From positions 927,248 through 991,247 of the forward strand of contig NZ_CP078067.1 in NCBI RefSeq assembly GCF_019195395.1: a stretch of DNA of 64,000 bases, written 5' to 3'. Both the position numbers and the translations under genes were made by a program. The notes beneath the pieces were generated by a model, which searched no databases, was not told the DNA's origin, and saw only the letters and a program-made list of their open reading frames with translations. Positions within the stretch are counted from its first letter, which is position 1; every line of letters begins with the position of its first letter. Positions 24,576 through 34,388 of the stretch are shown piece after piece. The DNA is from Kaistella faecalis. GTDB taxonomy: Bacteria > Bacteroidota > Bacteroidia > Flavobacteriales > Weeksellaceae.

Positions 24576-25634
24576 ATGAGTATAACGCAGGTAAAAGCTT
24601 ACGGAACCGAGGCGAAAGATAAAGACTTACAGGAAATGCAGATCGAGCGACGCGATGTGCGGCCAACAGACATTGAAATTGATATTCTGTACTGTGGCGT
24701 TTGTCACAGCGACCTACACACCGCAAGAAACGACTGGGGCGGAACTAAATACCCTTCGGTTCCGGGCCATGAAATTATTGGGAAAATCACAAGAATCGGT
24801 TCCGAAGTTACCAAATTCAAGGTCGGCGATCTGGCCGGCGTTGGCTGTCTGGTAGATTCGTGCAGAGAATGCGAAAGCTGCAAAAAAGATCTTGAACAGT
24901 ACTGTTTGAACGGTTCCACTGGAACATACAACAGCAAAGACCAGTTTTTGGGAGGACATACTTTCGGCGGATATTCTGAAAAAGTGGTTGTTGATGAAGC
25001 CTTCGGATTACTGATTCCTGAAAACCTCGATCTGAAAGCGGTGGCACCATTGCTTTGCGCAGGAATTACAACTTGGTCTCCGCTGAAACACTGGAATGTA
25101 GGTCCCGGTTCGAAAGTGGCCGTTGTAGGTCTGGGCGGTTTGGGTCACATGGCGATTAAACTGGCAAAAGGTCTGGGCGCTGAAGTGACTTTATTCTCGA
25201 GAAGCCCCGATAAAATTCAGGATGCTTTAAATTTAGGCGCTGATGCGGTGGTGATTTCCACTTACGAAAACGAAATGGCGGCTGCAAAAGGAAAATTCGA
25301 TCTGATTATCGACACCGTTCCCTACGATCATGATATCAATCCTTATATAACTACTTTAAATGTGAATGGAACTTTGGTTTTGGTGGGTTATATCGGCAAA
25401 ATGGATGATGCACTTTTCACTCCATCCATGATTATGGGCAGAAGATCTGTTGCAGGATCTGTAATAGGCGGAATTAAAGAAACTCAGGAAATGCTTAATT
25501 TCTGCGGTGAACATAATATTCTTCCGGAAATTGAAATGATTAACATGCAGGACATTAACACGGCTTACGAAAGAATGCTGAAAAGTGATGTGAGATACCG
25601 GTTTGTTATCGATATGCAAAGTCTTAAAGGCTAA
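24576..25634 (+). CDS. zinc-dependent NAD(P) alcohol dehydrogenase (CAD/YahK-like)
   Basis: 352 residues. Catalytic zinc ligands C40, H65 (in GHE) and C161; structural zinc site C96, C99, C102, C110; nucleotide-binding GLGGLGH at 185-191. The text GVCHSDLHTARNDWG and FGGYSEKVVVDEAF places it in the cinnamyl alcohol dehydrogenase/YahK branch, which reduces a broad set of aldehydes with NADPH. It is cytoplasmic. It lies 95 bp after the TIGR03915 gene and ends at a strong terminator; a functional link to the DNA pair upstream is not evident. Confidence 0.92.
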   Translation: MSITQVKAYGTEAKDKDLQEMQIERRDVRPTDIEIDILYCGVCHSDLHTARNDWGGTKYPSVPGHEIIGKITRIGSEVTKFKVGDLAGVGCLVDSCRECESCKKDLEQYCLNGSTGTYNSKDQFLGGHTFGGYSEKVVVDEAFGLLIPENLDLKAVAPLLCAGITTWSPLKHWNVGPGSKVAVVGLGGLGHMAIKLAKGLGAEVTLFSRSPDKIQDALNLGADAVVISTYENEMAAAKGKFDLIIDTVPYDHDINPYITTLNVNGTLVLVGYIGKMDDALFTPSMIMGRRSVAGSVIGGIKETQEMLNFCGEHNILPEIEMINMQDINTAYERMLKSDVRYRFVIDMQSLKG

Positions 25635-25652
25635 ATTCGATAAACATTTATT

Positions 25653-25687
25653 AAAAATCCGGCAGTCATTCAGCCGGATTTTTTTTG
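25653..25687. terminator. Bidirectional terminator
   Basis: AATCCGGC against GCCGGATT with a 9-nt loop, A-run before and T-run after. It separates the convergent alcohol dehydrogenase and phosphodiesterase genes. Confidence 0.85.
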
Positions 25688-25691
25688 AATA

Positions 25692-26957
25692 TTATTTAAG
25701 GACTTTCTTTGCCGTACAGTTTTTTCCGTCGATAGGTTCTGTGATTTTCAGTCCGAGAATTTCGGCTACCATCGGATAAATATTGACGTTACGGAACTGC
25801 CCTATTCGCTTCCCTTTTTTGAAAGCCGGTCCCGAAGCCGCGAAACTTGCCTTCATCTCCGGAACTTTGAAAGGATTATAGCCGTGTTTGCCTGGCGTCT
25901 TGCGTGCGTTAGGTTCGAGAAAAATTTTTGGAGCGTGAGGTACGAGTAAAATCTGACCGATGCGGTTAAACCTGTCATCCGTAGTGCGGTAATGTAATCT
26001 TTTGGGGAACTTTTCAGTGAGATAGACTTCGTAATCCCTGGTTTTATTTTTCTTTAAGTTACGGTAAACCTGATTCAATTCGCTTTCATTTTTTACCGAA
26101 ATGCGAAGCAAAGTCTGTGCATTGTTAACAATGAAACGGGTTTTATCCTGAAGCAGAGCCGGAATTTCAAGTGTGCTTTCTATATCTACATCAATCATCC
26201 CGTGATCTGATACAAAAATGAAATTCACATTTGGAAGCTGCAGTTCATTTACTTTCTCAATCAGTTTACCGATAGCGTCGTCGACAAACTGTACAGCATT
26301 TTGTAATTCCAGAGATTCAGATCCGTACAGATGTCCGTTTTTATCAACTTCAGGGAAATAAAAGGTAATGAAATGCGGTCTTTTTTCTTCGGGAAGTTTC
26401 AGCCAGTTCAGGACAATATTGATTTTTTCATCCGCTGTAAATTTTTCGTGATAATCGTAATAATAAGTAGGTCTTATCCCGCCGGCGTCGCTGTTTGAAG
26501 CTACCCAAAATAAAGAAGCTGACAGCAGTCCCTGTTGTTCGGCAAGACTCCAGAGCGGCATGCCGCCGAGCCAGGACCCGTCGGATATTTTTGACTGCAT
26601 GCTCATCCCGAAAAGATCATTCCTTTTTTTATCGTAGAAATAATTATCAACAAAACCGGTGTGAGAAGGATAAAGTCCCGTAATCATCGTGTAGTGATTC
26701 GGTCCTGTAATCGAGGGATAACTGGGAATTACGGCCTTTGCTGAAACACCGTTTTCTGCCAGTTTCAGGATGTTTTTGGCGTTATACTTTTTAGCATAAT
26801 CATGCCGGAATCCGTCGGCTGAGATTAAAATTACATAAGGTTTTGTAAGTGCCTGCGGTGTATTTTTCCTGTCCGCAACGACAATTTGTGCCGTATCACT
26901 CTGGGAAAATCCTAACACAGACAGCACGATAAAGAATCCTAAAAATAAACGTTTCAT
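25692..26957 (-). CDS. secreted nucleotide pyrophosphatase/phosphodiesterase-like enzyme
   Basis: 421 residues. Signal peptide about 1-19 (MKRLFLGFFIVLSVLGFSQ). The alkaline phosphatase-superfamily core is intact: metal ligand D48 in ISADGFRHDY, nucleophile T84 in PSITGPNHYTMITGLYP, FVSDHGM, and KHGYNP near the C-terminus. These match the NPP/autotaxin type that hydrolyses phosphodiester or pyrophosphate bonds of nucleotides. No T9SS sorting domain is present, so a periplasmic location is likely. It is monocistronic with a -7 box just upstream (26974-26981). Confidence 0.9.
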   Translation of the reverse strand: MKRLFLGFFIVLSVLGFSQSDTAQIVVADRKNTPQALTKPYVILISADGFRHDYAKKYNAKNILKLAENGVSAKAVIPSYPSITGPNHYTMITGLYPSHTGFVDNYFYDKKRNDLFGMSMQSKISDGSWLGGMPLWSLAEQQGLLSASLFWVASNSDAGGIRPTYYYDYHEKFTADEKINIVLNWLKLPEEKRPHFITFYFPEVDKNGHLYGSESLELQNAVQFVDDAIGKLIEKVNELQLPNVNFIFVSDHGMIDVDIESTLEIPALLQDKTRFIVNNAQTLLRISVKNESELNQVYRNLKKNKTRDYEVYLTEKFPKRLHYRTTDDRFNRIGQILLVPHAPKIFLEPNARKTPGKHGYNPFKVPEMKASFAASGPAFKKGKRIGQFRNVNIYPMVAEILGLKITEPIDGKNCTAKKVLK

Positions 26958-26973
26958 AATGGTATTTATCCTA

Positions 26974-26981
26974 CAAATTTA
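26974..26981 (-). promoter_or_regulatory. -7 promoter element (TAAATTTG)
   Basis: On the minus strand TAAATTTG fits TAnnTTTG, 16 bp before the ATG of the phosphodiesterase gene. Confidence 0.55.
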
Positions 26982-27132
26982 AATGAAATTGTAATGGGAT
27001 AAGGTTAAGTTCAGGTAATATGGGTTAGAAAAAAGTTAACATAAAATTCAGGCATCAACAATCAAAAAGCTCAATTCACCCAAATACAGTTAACATTTAT
27101 TAACTAAATTTTAGAAATTATTAATAAAATAT

Positions 27133-27140
27133 TACATTTG
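27133..27140 (+). promoter_or_regulatory. -7 promoter element (TACATTTG)
   Basis: Fits TAnnTTTG, 21 bp before the ATG of the giant T9SS protein, in AT-rich DNA. Confidence 0.6.
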
Positions 27141-27161
27141 TAGAGAACTCTATATTTTACC

Positions 27162-30100
27162 ATGAAAAAAATTCTACTTCTTCTCTTTGCCTTTTTATCC
27201 ATAGCCACCACGGCACAACTCGACCGCGAACACTGGTTTGCGCCGATGGTGGACCGTGCGGTAAACGGTTCTAATTATCAAACTATTTACATGTCTACGA
27301 ATGAAACAACTCCGTTTAAGGTGGATGTGTATAACAATAATACACTTATCGGCTCGGTAAATATCAGCAAAAATAATCCTGGTAAATTCAATGTGAACCG
27401 TAGTTATATTATCACCACCAATCAATCGGATTTATTCAGATCTGTATCAAAAGGTATTTATGTGAAAGGTGATAAACCTTTTTTTGCGAGTTTAAGGTTT
27501 TCCATTTTCAATCATGCGGAAATACTAACCTCCAAAGGAACAGCAGGCATAGGGACCGAGTTCCGGGCGGTGATGGCTGTGGCCAGAAAAACAGTAAATA
27601 ACGGTAACAGCAATTTTATGGCAAGTGTGATGGCGACCGAAGACAACACAAACGTAACAGTCGCAGGGTTTAAGCCAGGTACCGTTTTCTCCGCAACCCC
27701 TCCCGGTATTGTAGGCAACAGTTTTACCTTCACGCTTAACAGAGGGCAATCGTATATTATAGATGGAATCTCATACGAATATCAAAATAAAGACAGTTTT
27801 ATCGGATCAAAAATAACATCGGATAAACCGGTTACGATCACCAATGGAAATTTTAACGGGCAGTATGTTTCAACCAATGCCAACAGTACAGATATCTTAA
27901 TGGATCAGGGCGTTCCGGTAGATAAACTGGGCCAGGAATTTGTGTTGATGAAGGGCAACGGAGATACCAATTCCGGCATGGAAAAAGCAATGATTGTAGC
28001 TACAGAAGATAACACCGAAATATATCTGAATAATGGTATAGCACCCGTGGCGGTAATAAATGCGGGACAATACTATGAAACTCCCAACAGCGCATATATT
28101 TTACAGGCCTTCAATCACTATAACATGCGCATTACTACCAATAAGAATGTATATGTTTACCAATTACTTGCTGGGGATCCCGGCTCTTCTATAATTGCAA
28201 CCGGCGGGTTTAACTATATTCCTCCACTAAACTGTTATCTGCCTAAGAAGATTGATGAAATTGGCCTGATTGATGAGAATTTTTTCGAATCCAATTCTAA
28301 TTCTAGCGGTATTTTAAATATACCAACCAAGCTGAATATCATCACTGAACGCGGTGCCACCATTGATGTAAAAAGAAACGGTACATCAATGGTGCTCAGT
28401 GCCCTAAATGGACCATTTAATGTAACCGGAAATCCTAACTGGGTTACCTACTCCATACCTGGGGTGTATGGAAATATCGCTGTCTTTTCTTCCAAAGCTG
28501 TTACTGCCGGTATTTCAGCAGGAGACGACGCCGTTGGCTACGGCGGTTATTTTGCAGGATTTTCTGCAATTCCTTTAATTACCAAAACTGCAGGCGAGTG
28601 TTTGCCGGGAGTAAAACTTGAGGTGACTGAAGGTTTCGATTCTTACGAATGGCTGATTAAAAATCCCGACGGAACGTACAGTCCGGCTCCGGGAACCAAC
28701 AATACTTTTACGTATATTCCGCCACAGGCAGGGATTTATGCCGTAAAAGTAAAACAGGGATCGTGTGCAGAAATACAGACCCAGGATTTCAAATTCTATA
28801 ACTGCACCACCTTTACGAATTACGACTTCAACAGCTGTGGCACCGAGACCATCACCCCCGTATTTGCTTTAAGCAGCCAGGCAGTAAATCCTTCCACCGT
28901 TCAGGTCGTAACACCGCCAACAAAAGGAACACTGAACATTGCTGCGGACGGAAAAATAACCTATACTGCAAATCCGGGCGTAAGCGGAACCGATACCTTT
29001 AAATTTTCCTTCTGTGGAATCGGACCGATTCCGGATTGCGAAACCGTGCAGATCACTATTAAAATGATCGAGAAATACAACAGGGTTCTGGAAGAATGTT
29101 CAACTACAGGTATCGCTACCTATAACTTATCCCTCGCTCCGGTTTCTCCTGACACCGATATTACCAAGACTTATTTCACCTCGCAGAACGGGGCTGAAAA
29201 TGATATCGCTGCGGAGAGGATTTCTAATTTCACAGGATATACCACAGCGAATACCTCAGTATATGTCCGTATTAAAAACAGTATCGGCTGCGTTGCCGTG
29301 GCAAAAATTGATTTGCGTGCAAAACTGGCGCCCGAGGTAAAGGAAAATCTTTATACCAAATTACACTGTGATGAAGATGTGGACGGAAAGATCGACGGAA
29401 TTTACAAGGTTGATTTGGCTACAATTACCCCGGTCGTTTTGGTACAGGCTTCCAACTTTGTGGTGAAATATTATGATACTCTTCCAAAAGCAACTGCCGG
29501 TCTGAATAATAACATTACAGGGATTTTCTCTTTTACAGGCAACACTTCTGTATGGATCAGAGTGGATGCACCGAATGGCTGTCCTCCTGTAATTAAAGAA
29601 ATTCAGCTCAAAATCGGCACTAAATTCACGGTTACTACACCGCAGTCAAAAATCGTCTGCGACACTAACCTGGACAACACAGAAAGCATAAGCCTTAATG
29701 ACTATCTTTCGATGTTCACCGGCGACACTTCAGCGACTGTGAAATTCTTCTCGACATTAGCAAACGCCCAGAACAATACACCGGCTATTGCAGCAAATCA
29801 GACCATTACTGCAGACAAGACCTTTTATTACAGATTTTCGAGAATTGGATTCTGTGATGAAATTGGTGTTCTTAATATTCTATTTAAAAAAGCTACCCCG
29901 TCAACAACACTTCCGGCAAATGTTACTGTTTGCCAGGGCGGTACAGCAACATTGGATGTAGGAACGGGTTACACAGGAATTCTCTGGAGCACCGGAGACA
30001 ACACCCAAACAATTATTGCAGGTGCCGGGACTTATACTGTCGATTTCACCAATGCTGATGGCTGCACCTACCGACAGACCGTAACGGTAACCGATTCGCC

Positions 30101-32819
30101 GAAACCACAATGGAATGTTGCGGCTTACAATGCGGTGAACTGCGACGATAATTTCGACGGCATCATTAATGTGAGATTCTCCACCATTACACCGCTAATC
30201 GTACAGAACTCTGCGCTGTTTACCGTGGAATATTCACTTTTCTCGGACTTCAGGACACTTTTGCCTAACATCTGGACTTACTCTGCAGATACCCGGGTTT
30301 TTGTGAGAGCGTATTCAACGGTTTGTCCGGCTGAAGGAGAACAGATCGATTTCAAAATTGGGAATACGCTTCCCCTGATTGTTGCGACCGACACCGTAAC
30401 AGTTTGTGACAATGACGCGAACGGTACGGAAAATATCAATCTGACAACGTACCGAAATCTATTTACCACCGACGCAGCTGCTACCGTAAGATATTTCGCA
30501 ACGCTGGCAAATGCTCAGGCAAATACTCCGACAATCAGTGCTGCACAGGCAATTACCGGAAACAAAACTTTTTATTACAGATTCAAGAAAACAGGTTTCT
30601 GCGACGTAATCGGGACTTTAAATGTGGAGCTGAAAGCGGCAACTCCTTCTATCACACTTCCGGCAACGGTAAATGTGTGTCAGGGATCTACAACGACTTT
30701 AAATGTCGGAACCGGTTATACCGCAATTGCCTGGAGTACCGGTGCTACCACTCAGACGGTAACCCTGGGTGCAGGAAATTACTGGGTTGATCTTACCAAC
30801 GCTTCAGGATGTGTTTACAGACAGAACGTAAAAGTGGTGGACTCTCCGAAACCAGTATGGAATATGGCGGCTTACAATGCAGTGAACTGTGATGATAATT
30901 TCGACGGCATCATTAATGTGAAATTCTCAACCATTACCCCGCTGATTGTACAGAACTCGGCGCTGTTTACCGTGGAATATTCACTCTCACCGGGTTTCAC
31001 TACACTTCTGCCGAACGACTGGACGTATTCTTCAGATATCACGGTTTTTGTGAGAGCGTATTCAACAGTTTGTCCGGCTGAAGGAAAACAGATCGATTTC
31101 AAAATAGGGAATAGACTTCCTCTGATTACTCCTACGAACACAGTAACTGTATGCGACAATGATGTGAACGGTACGGAAAACATCAACCTCGCAACATATA
31201 GAAATTTATTTATCACCGATGCAGCTGCTACCGTAAGATATTTCGCAACACTGGCAAACGCTCAGGCAAACACTCCGACAATAAGTGCTGCACAGGCACT
31301 TACCGGAAACAAAACTTTTTATTACAGATTCAAGAAAACAGGTTTCTGCGATGTGATTGGTACTTTAAATATGGAACTGAAAGCCGGAACCCCTTCCACA
31401 ACACTTCCGGCGACGGTAAATGTTTGTCAGGGTTCAACAACAACTTTAAATGTCGGAACCGGATATACCACCATTTTGTGGAGCACAGGCGCTGACACGC
31501 CCACAGTAAATGTAGGTGCAGGAAACTATTGGGTTGACCTTACCAACGCTTCAGGATGTGTCTACAGGCAGACCGTAACGGTAACAGATTCACCGAAACC
31601 TCAGTGGAATATCGCGGCATATAATGCGGTGAAATGTGATGATAATTTTGATGGCATCATTAATGTGAAATTCTCTGATATAACACCACTGATCGTACAG
31701 AACGCTGCGCTTTTTACAGTAGAATACTCGCTTTTCTCAGACTTCAGAACCTTGTTGCCTAACGACTGGACCTATACAACAGCAGCCACGGTATTTGTAA
31801 GAGCTTATTCTACAGTTTGTGGGGCCGAGGTAAAACAGATTGATTTCAAAGTCGGAAATTCTGTGCCACTGTTGCAGCCGAGTGCTACCGTAAAAGAATG
31901 CGATGATGATTCCGATGCAGTTAAAACGGTTAACCTGGCGAATTACAGACAACAGTTTACCACAGATACCGGAGTAACCGCCACCTATTACCAGACATTG
32001 GCTGATGCGCACAATAAGACCAATTCAATTTCGAATCAGGTGAGCGTTAATGGAAACGGAACTTATTATCTGAGATTCCATAAAAATAATTTCTGTGATG
32101 TTATTGGGGAATTAAAGGTTACTATTCAGATTCCGAAAGAATCAACACAACTTATAGACCAGCAAATCTGTCCGGGAACTACAACTGTGTTGGATGCAGG
32201 TCCGGGATTCGATGCATACCTGTGGAGCACAGGCGCAACAACTCCAAATGTAACCGTGCCGGTGGGTAATTATTGGGTAGATCTTACGCATAATGGATGT
32301 ACTTACCGACAGACAGTTTCTGTGACTGCAGTTTCGCTTCCGGAAATCACTGGTGTTGTAATACAGGGAAGTACGGTAACCGTGACTGCCACAGGTGGAA
32401 ACGCGCCTTATCAGTATGCAATTGACGGCGGCGCATATCAATCCTCCAATGTATTCACCAACGTGAGAGGCGGCGACCACATTGTGTCCGTAATTTCTGC
32501 TGACAACTGTAACCCTGTGACAGCGACCATAAATGTTATTGAACTTTACAATGCGATTACCCCCAATGGAGACGGCATTAATGACGTGCTGAATTACTCT
32601 GCGCTACTGAAAAAAGAGGAAGCATTCCTGCAGATTTATGACCGTTATGGTAAACTGGTTTTCACCGGAGATCAAAACAACCGATTTACCTGGGATGGTA
32701 AAATATCCGGAAAAAGTATGGGTACCGGAACGTTCTGGTATGTTATGAAATGGAAGGAACCGGGATCAAGCACCGTTACAGAATACAGCGGCTGGGTACT
32801 GGTAAAGAACAGAGAATAG
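27162..32819 (+). CDS. giant T9SS type B surface protein with internal repeats
   Basis: 1885 residues. Signal peptide 1-18; an IgGFc-binding-like N-terminal region (about 20-480, with MVATEDNT and SDKPVTITNG-type strands); a cadherin/Ig-like segment; then four copies of a module of about 249 residues (from about 735 to 1725), each with a CDxNxDG start, FYYRF..GFCD and CQGxxTTLxVGTGY...WSTG. A SprB-like stretch (TGGNAPYQYAIDGGAYQ) and the type B sorting domain (NAITPNGDGINDVL ... YDRYGKLVF ... GTFWYVMKW) complete it. Likely a cell-surface adhesin or gliding-associated protein. The three latter repeats are nearly identical in DNA. Confidence 0.9.
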   Translation: MKKILLLLFAFLSIATTAQLDREHWFAPMVDRAVNGSNYQTIYMSTNETTPFKVDVYNNNTLIGSVNISKNNPGKFNVNRSYIITTNQSDLFRSVSKGIYVKGDKPFFASLRFSIFNHAEILTSKGTAGIGTEFRAVMAVARKTVNNGNSNFMASVMATEDNTNVTVAGFKPGTVFSATPPGIVGNSFTFTLNRGQSYIIDGISYEYQNKDSFIGSKITSDKPVTITNGNFNGQYVSTNANSTDILMDQGVPVDKLGQEFVLMKGNGDTNSGMEKAMIVATEDNTEIYLNNGIAPVAVINAGQYYETPNSAYILQAFNHYNMRITTNKNVYVYQLLAGDPGSSIIATGGFNYIPPLNCYLPKKIDEIGLIDENFFESNSNSSGILNIPTKLNIITERGATIDVKRNGTSMVLSALNGPFNVTGNPNWVTYSIPGVYGNIAVFSSKAVTAGISAGDDAVGYGGYFAGFSAIPLITKTAGECLPGVKLEVTEGFDSYEWLIKNPDGTYSPAPGTNNTFTYIPPQAGIYAVKVKQGSCAEIQTQDFKFYNCTTFTNYDFNSCGTETITPVFALSSQAVNPSTVQVVTPPTKGTLNIAADGKITYTANPGVSGTDTFKFSFCGIGPIPDCETVQITIKMIEKYNRVLEECSTTGIATYNLSLAPVSPDTDITKTYFTSQNGAENDIAAERISNFTGYTTANTSVYVRIKNSIGCVAVAKIDLRAKLAPEVKENLYTKLHCDEDVDGKIDGIYKVDLATITPVVLVQASNFVVKYYDTLPKATAGLNNNITGIFSFTGNTSVWIRVDAPNGCPPVIKEIQLKIGTKFTVTTPQSKIVCDTNLDNTESISLNDYLSMFTGDTSATVKFFSTLANAQNNTPAIAANQTITADKTFYYRFSRIGFCDEIGVLNILFKKATPSTTLPANVTVCQGGTATLDVGTGYTGILWSTGDNTQTIIAGAGTYTVDFTNADGCTYRQTVTVTDSPKPQWNVAAYNAVNCDDNFDGIINVRFSTITPLIVQNSALFTVEYSLFSDFRTLLPNIWTYSADTRVFVRAYSTVCPAEGEQIDFKIGNTLPLIVATDTVTVCDNDANGTENINLTTYRNLFTTDAAATVRYFATLANAQANTPTISAAQAITGNKTFYYRFKKTGFCDVIGTLNVELKAATPSITLPATVNVCQGSTTTLNVGTGYTAIAWSTGATTQTVTLGAGNYWVDLTNASGCVYRQNVKVVDSPKPVWNMAAYNAVNCDDNFDGIINVKFSTITPLIVQNSALFTVEYSLSPGFTTLLPNDWTYSSDITVFVRAYSTVCPAEGKQIDFKIGNRLPLITPTNTVTVCDNDVNGTENINLATYRNLFITDAAATVRYFATLANAQANTPTISAAQALTGNKTFYYRFKKTGFCDVIGTLNMELKAGTPSTTLPATVNVCQGSTTTLNVGTGYTTILWSTGADTPTVNVGAGNYWVDLTNASGCVYRQTVTVTDSPKPQWNIAAYNAVKCDDNFDGIINVKFSDITPLIVQNAALFTVEYSLFSDFRTLLPNDWTYTTAATVFVRAYSTVCGAEVKQIDFKVGNSVPLLQPSATVKECDDDSDAVKTVNLANYRQQFTTDTGVTATYYQTLADAHNKTNSISNQVSVNGNGTYYLRFHKNNFCDVIGELKVTIQIPKESTQLIDQQICPGTTTVLDAGPGFDAYLWSTGATTPNVTVPVGNYWVDLTHNGCTYRQTVSVTAVSLPEITGVVIQGSTVTVTATGGNAPYQYAIDGGAYQSSNVFTNVRGGDHIVSVISADNCNPVTATINVIELYNAITPNGDGINDVLNYSALLKKEEAFLQIYDRYGKLVFTGDQNNRFTWDGKISGKSMGTGTFWYVMKWKEPGSSTVTEYSGWVLVKNRE
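30111..32340. repeat. 747-bp tandem coding repeats inside T9SS type B gene
   Basis: Copies start at 30111, 30858 and 31605, exactly 747 bp (249 codons) apart, each opening tggaat followed by the Cys-Asp-Asp-Asn-Phe-Asp-Gly segment. Long stretches of copies one and two differ by only scattered synonymous changes. A more diverged copy precedes them from about 29.36 kb. Confidence 0.85.
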
Positions 32820-32834
32820 CAAAAACAATTTCAT

Positions 32835-32877
32835 AAAAAAACCTGAATTCCACGGATATTCAGGTTTTTTATTTTTG
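32835..32877. terminator. Bidirectional terminator
   Basis: AAAAAACCTGAAT pairs with ATTCAGGTTTTTT; it serves the convergent T9SS gene and coaE. Confidence 0.85.
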
Positions 32878-32887
32878 AATTTTATTA

Positions 32888-33532
32888 TCATTCGCTTGAG
32901 GCGGTGAGTTTTATGAGCATCTTTTCAGTTTCTGTTTTCAGCTCTTCAATCCCATCATTATTAAAAATGATGAAATCAGCACGTTTTATTTTATCTTTTT
33001 CAGGCATCTGTTTGTCCATCACCGCTTCGATTTCGCGGTAGGTCTTGCCATCTCTGTCCATCACGCGCTTAATTCGGATATTGTCATCGGCGGTTACCAG
33101 AACTGATTGATAGCAGCTTTCATTCAGTTTTAATTCGAACAGCAAAGCGGTTTCTTTAAAGAGAAATTCAGCATCCTGAATTCCTACCCAGCTTTCAAAA
33201 TCATTTTTAACAGCAGGATGAATTAAAGAATTGAGTTTCAGCAATAATTCCTGATTACCGAATACCCGTTCTGCAACATATCTGCGGTTATAAAAACCGT
33301 TCTCATCATAGGCTTCCTGCCCTAAAAGATTGATGATGCGTTGTTTTAAATCCTCATCAACATTTACAATGTCTTTGGCGCGGTCATCAGAATAATAAAC
33401 CGGAAAGCCTGCTTCTTCTATGAATTTGGCCACCGTAGTTTTTCCGGAACCGATGCCGCCGGTTAACCCGACAATTTTCTGGGTTGCGGTTTCAGAATTC
33501 TGTATTGGATCTTCCATCATTTTAATATCCAA
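32888..33532 (-). CDS. coaE: dephospho-CoA kinase
   Basis: 214 residues. P-loop GLTGGIGSGKTTVAKF at about 23-38, followed by YYSDDRAKDIV and the family text QRIINLLGQEAY, RRYVAERVFGN and KLNSLIHPAV. It phosphorylates dephospho-CoA with ATP, the last step of coenzyme A synthesis, in the cytoplasm. The first 20 residues are not conserved-looking; internal ATGs at 33520/33517 are possible starts. With the upstream start it overlaps the MBL-fold gene by 11 bp, so the genes are coupled. Confidence 0.93.
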   Translation of the reverse strand: MDIKMMEDPIQNSETATQKIVGLTGGIGSGKTTVAKFIEEAGFPVYYSDDRAKDIVNVDEDLKQRIINLLGQEAYDENGFYNRRYVAERVFGNQELLLKLNSLIHPAVKNDFESWVGIQDAEFLFKETALLFELKLNESCYQSVLVTADDNIRIKRVMDRDGKTYREIEAVMDKQMPEKDKIKRADFIIFNNDGIEELKTETEKMLIKLTASSE

Positions 33533-34388
33533 AAACGTCGTTCATGCTGAAAGTTTCATCAAGACGAACCCCTTTTTCAGTCATTTTCAGACTGGCAAGT
33601 TCGTTGTGGGCATCGTGTTCAAAAAAGAGCAGGTATTCATTATCTACACACTGCTTCAGAAATTTTGCTTTTTCCTCCATCGTCAATAGCGGACGTGTAT
33701 CGTAACCCATTACATAAACTTGGGGAATATGCCCGGCTGTCGGGATTAAATCGGCCGCGAAAACAATGGTTTTTTCCTGATACTGAATTACGGGAAGCAT
33801 CTGCTTTTCGGTATGTCCGTCTACAAAGATCACATCCATTTTAAGGTCTGGTGCGAAACCGTAATTTCCGTTGTTCGGAGTCGGCAAAAAGTTAAGCTGA
33901 CCACTTTCCTGCATCGGGAGTATATTTTCTTTCAGAAAGCTTGCTTTTTCCCGTGGATTGGGTTGTGTTGCCCACTTCCAGTGTTCTTCATTGGTCCAGA
34001 AATGCGCATTTTTAAAAGCGGGACGGTAACCGGTTTTGTCATCATTCCATTCAATCGCGCCACCACAGTGGTCGAAATGAAGGTGAGTGAGGAAGACATC
34101 GGTAATATCTTCGCGTACAAAGCCGTATTTTTTCAGGTTTTTATCCAGGGAATCGTCGCCCCAAAGAGAATAATGTCCGAAGAATTTTTCGTCCTGTTTG
34201 TTTCCGAGTCCGCAATCGATAAGGATTAATTTTTTTCCGTCTTCTACCAAAAGTGATCGGGTCCCAAGTTCAATTAGGTTTCTTTCATCTGCAGGATTTG
34301 TTTTCTCCCAGATGGTCTTCGGGACGACGCCAAACATGGCACCGCCATCAAGCTTAAATTTTCCGCACTGTATAGGATAGAGTTTCAT
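33522..34388 (-). CDS. MBL-fold metallo-hydrolase
   Basis: 288 residues, no signal peptide. The metal-binding HxHxDH motif is in FLTHLHFDHCGG, preceded by LILIDCGLGNKQDEKF, with later ligands in VDGHTEKQM and AADLIPTAGH. The layout resembles the lactonase/AiiA-like or YtnP-like branch, but the substrate cannot be fixed from sequence. It overlaps the downstream coaE start and the upstream PaiB-like gene (ATGA), forming a tight leftward operon. Confidence 0.88.
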   Translation of the reverse strand: MKLYPIQCGKFKLDGGAMFGVVPKTIWEKTNPADERNLIELGTRSLLVEDGKKLILIDCGLGNKQDEKFFGHYSLWGDDSLDKNLKKYGFVREDITDVFLTHLHFDHCGGAIEWNDDKTGYRPAFKNAHFWTNEEHWKWATQPNPREKASFLKENILPMQESGQLNFLPTPNNGNYGFAPDLKMDVIFVDGHTEKQMLPVIQYQEKTIVFAADLIPTAGHIPQVYVMGYDTRPLLTMEEKAKFLKQCVDNEYLLFFEHDAHNELASLKMTEKGVRLDETFSMNDVFGY

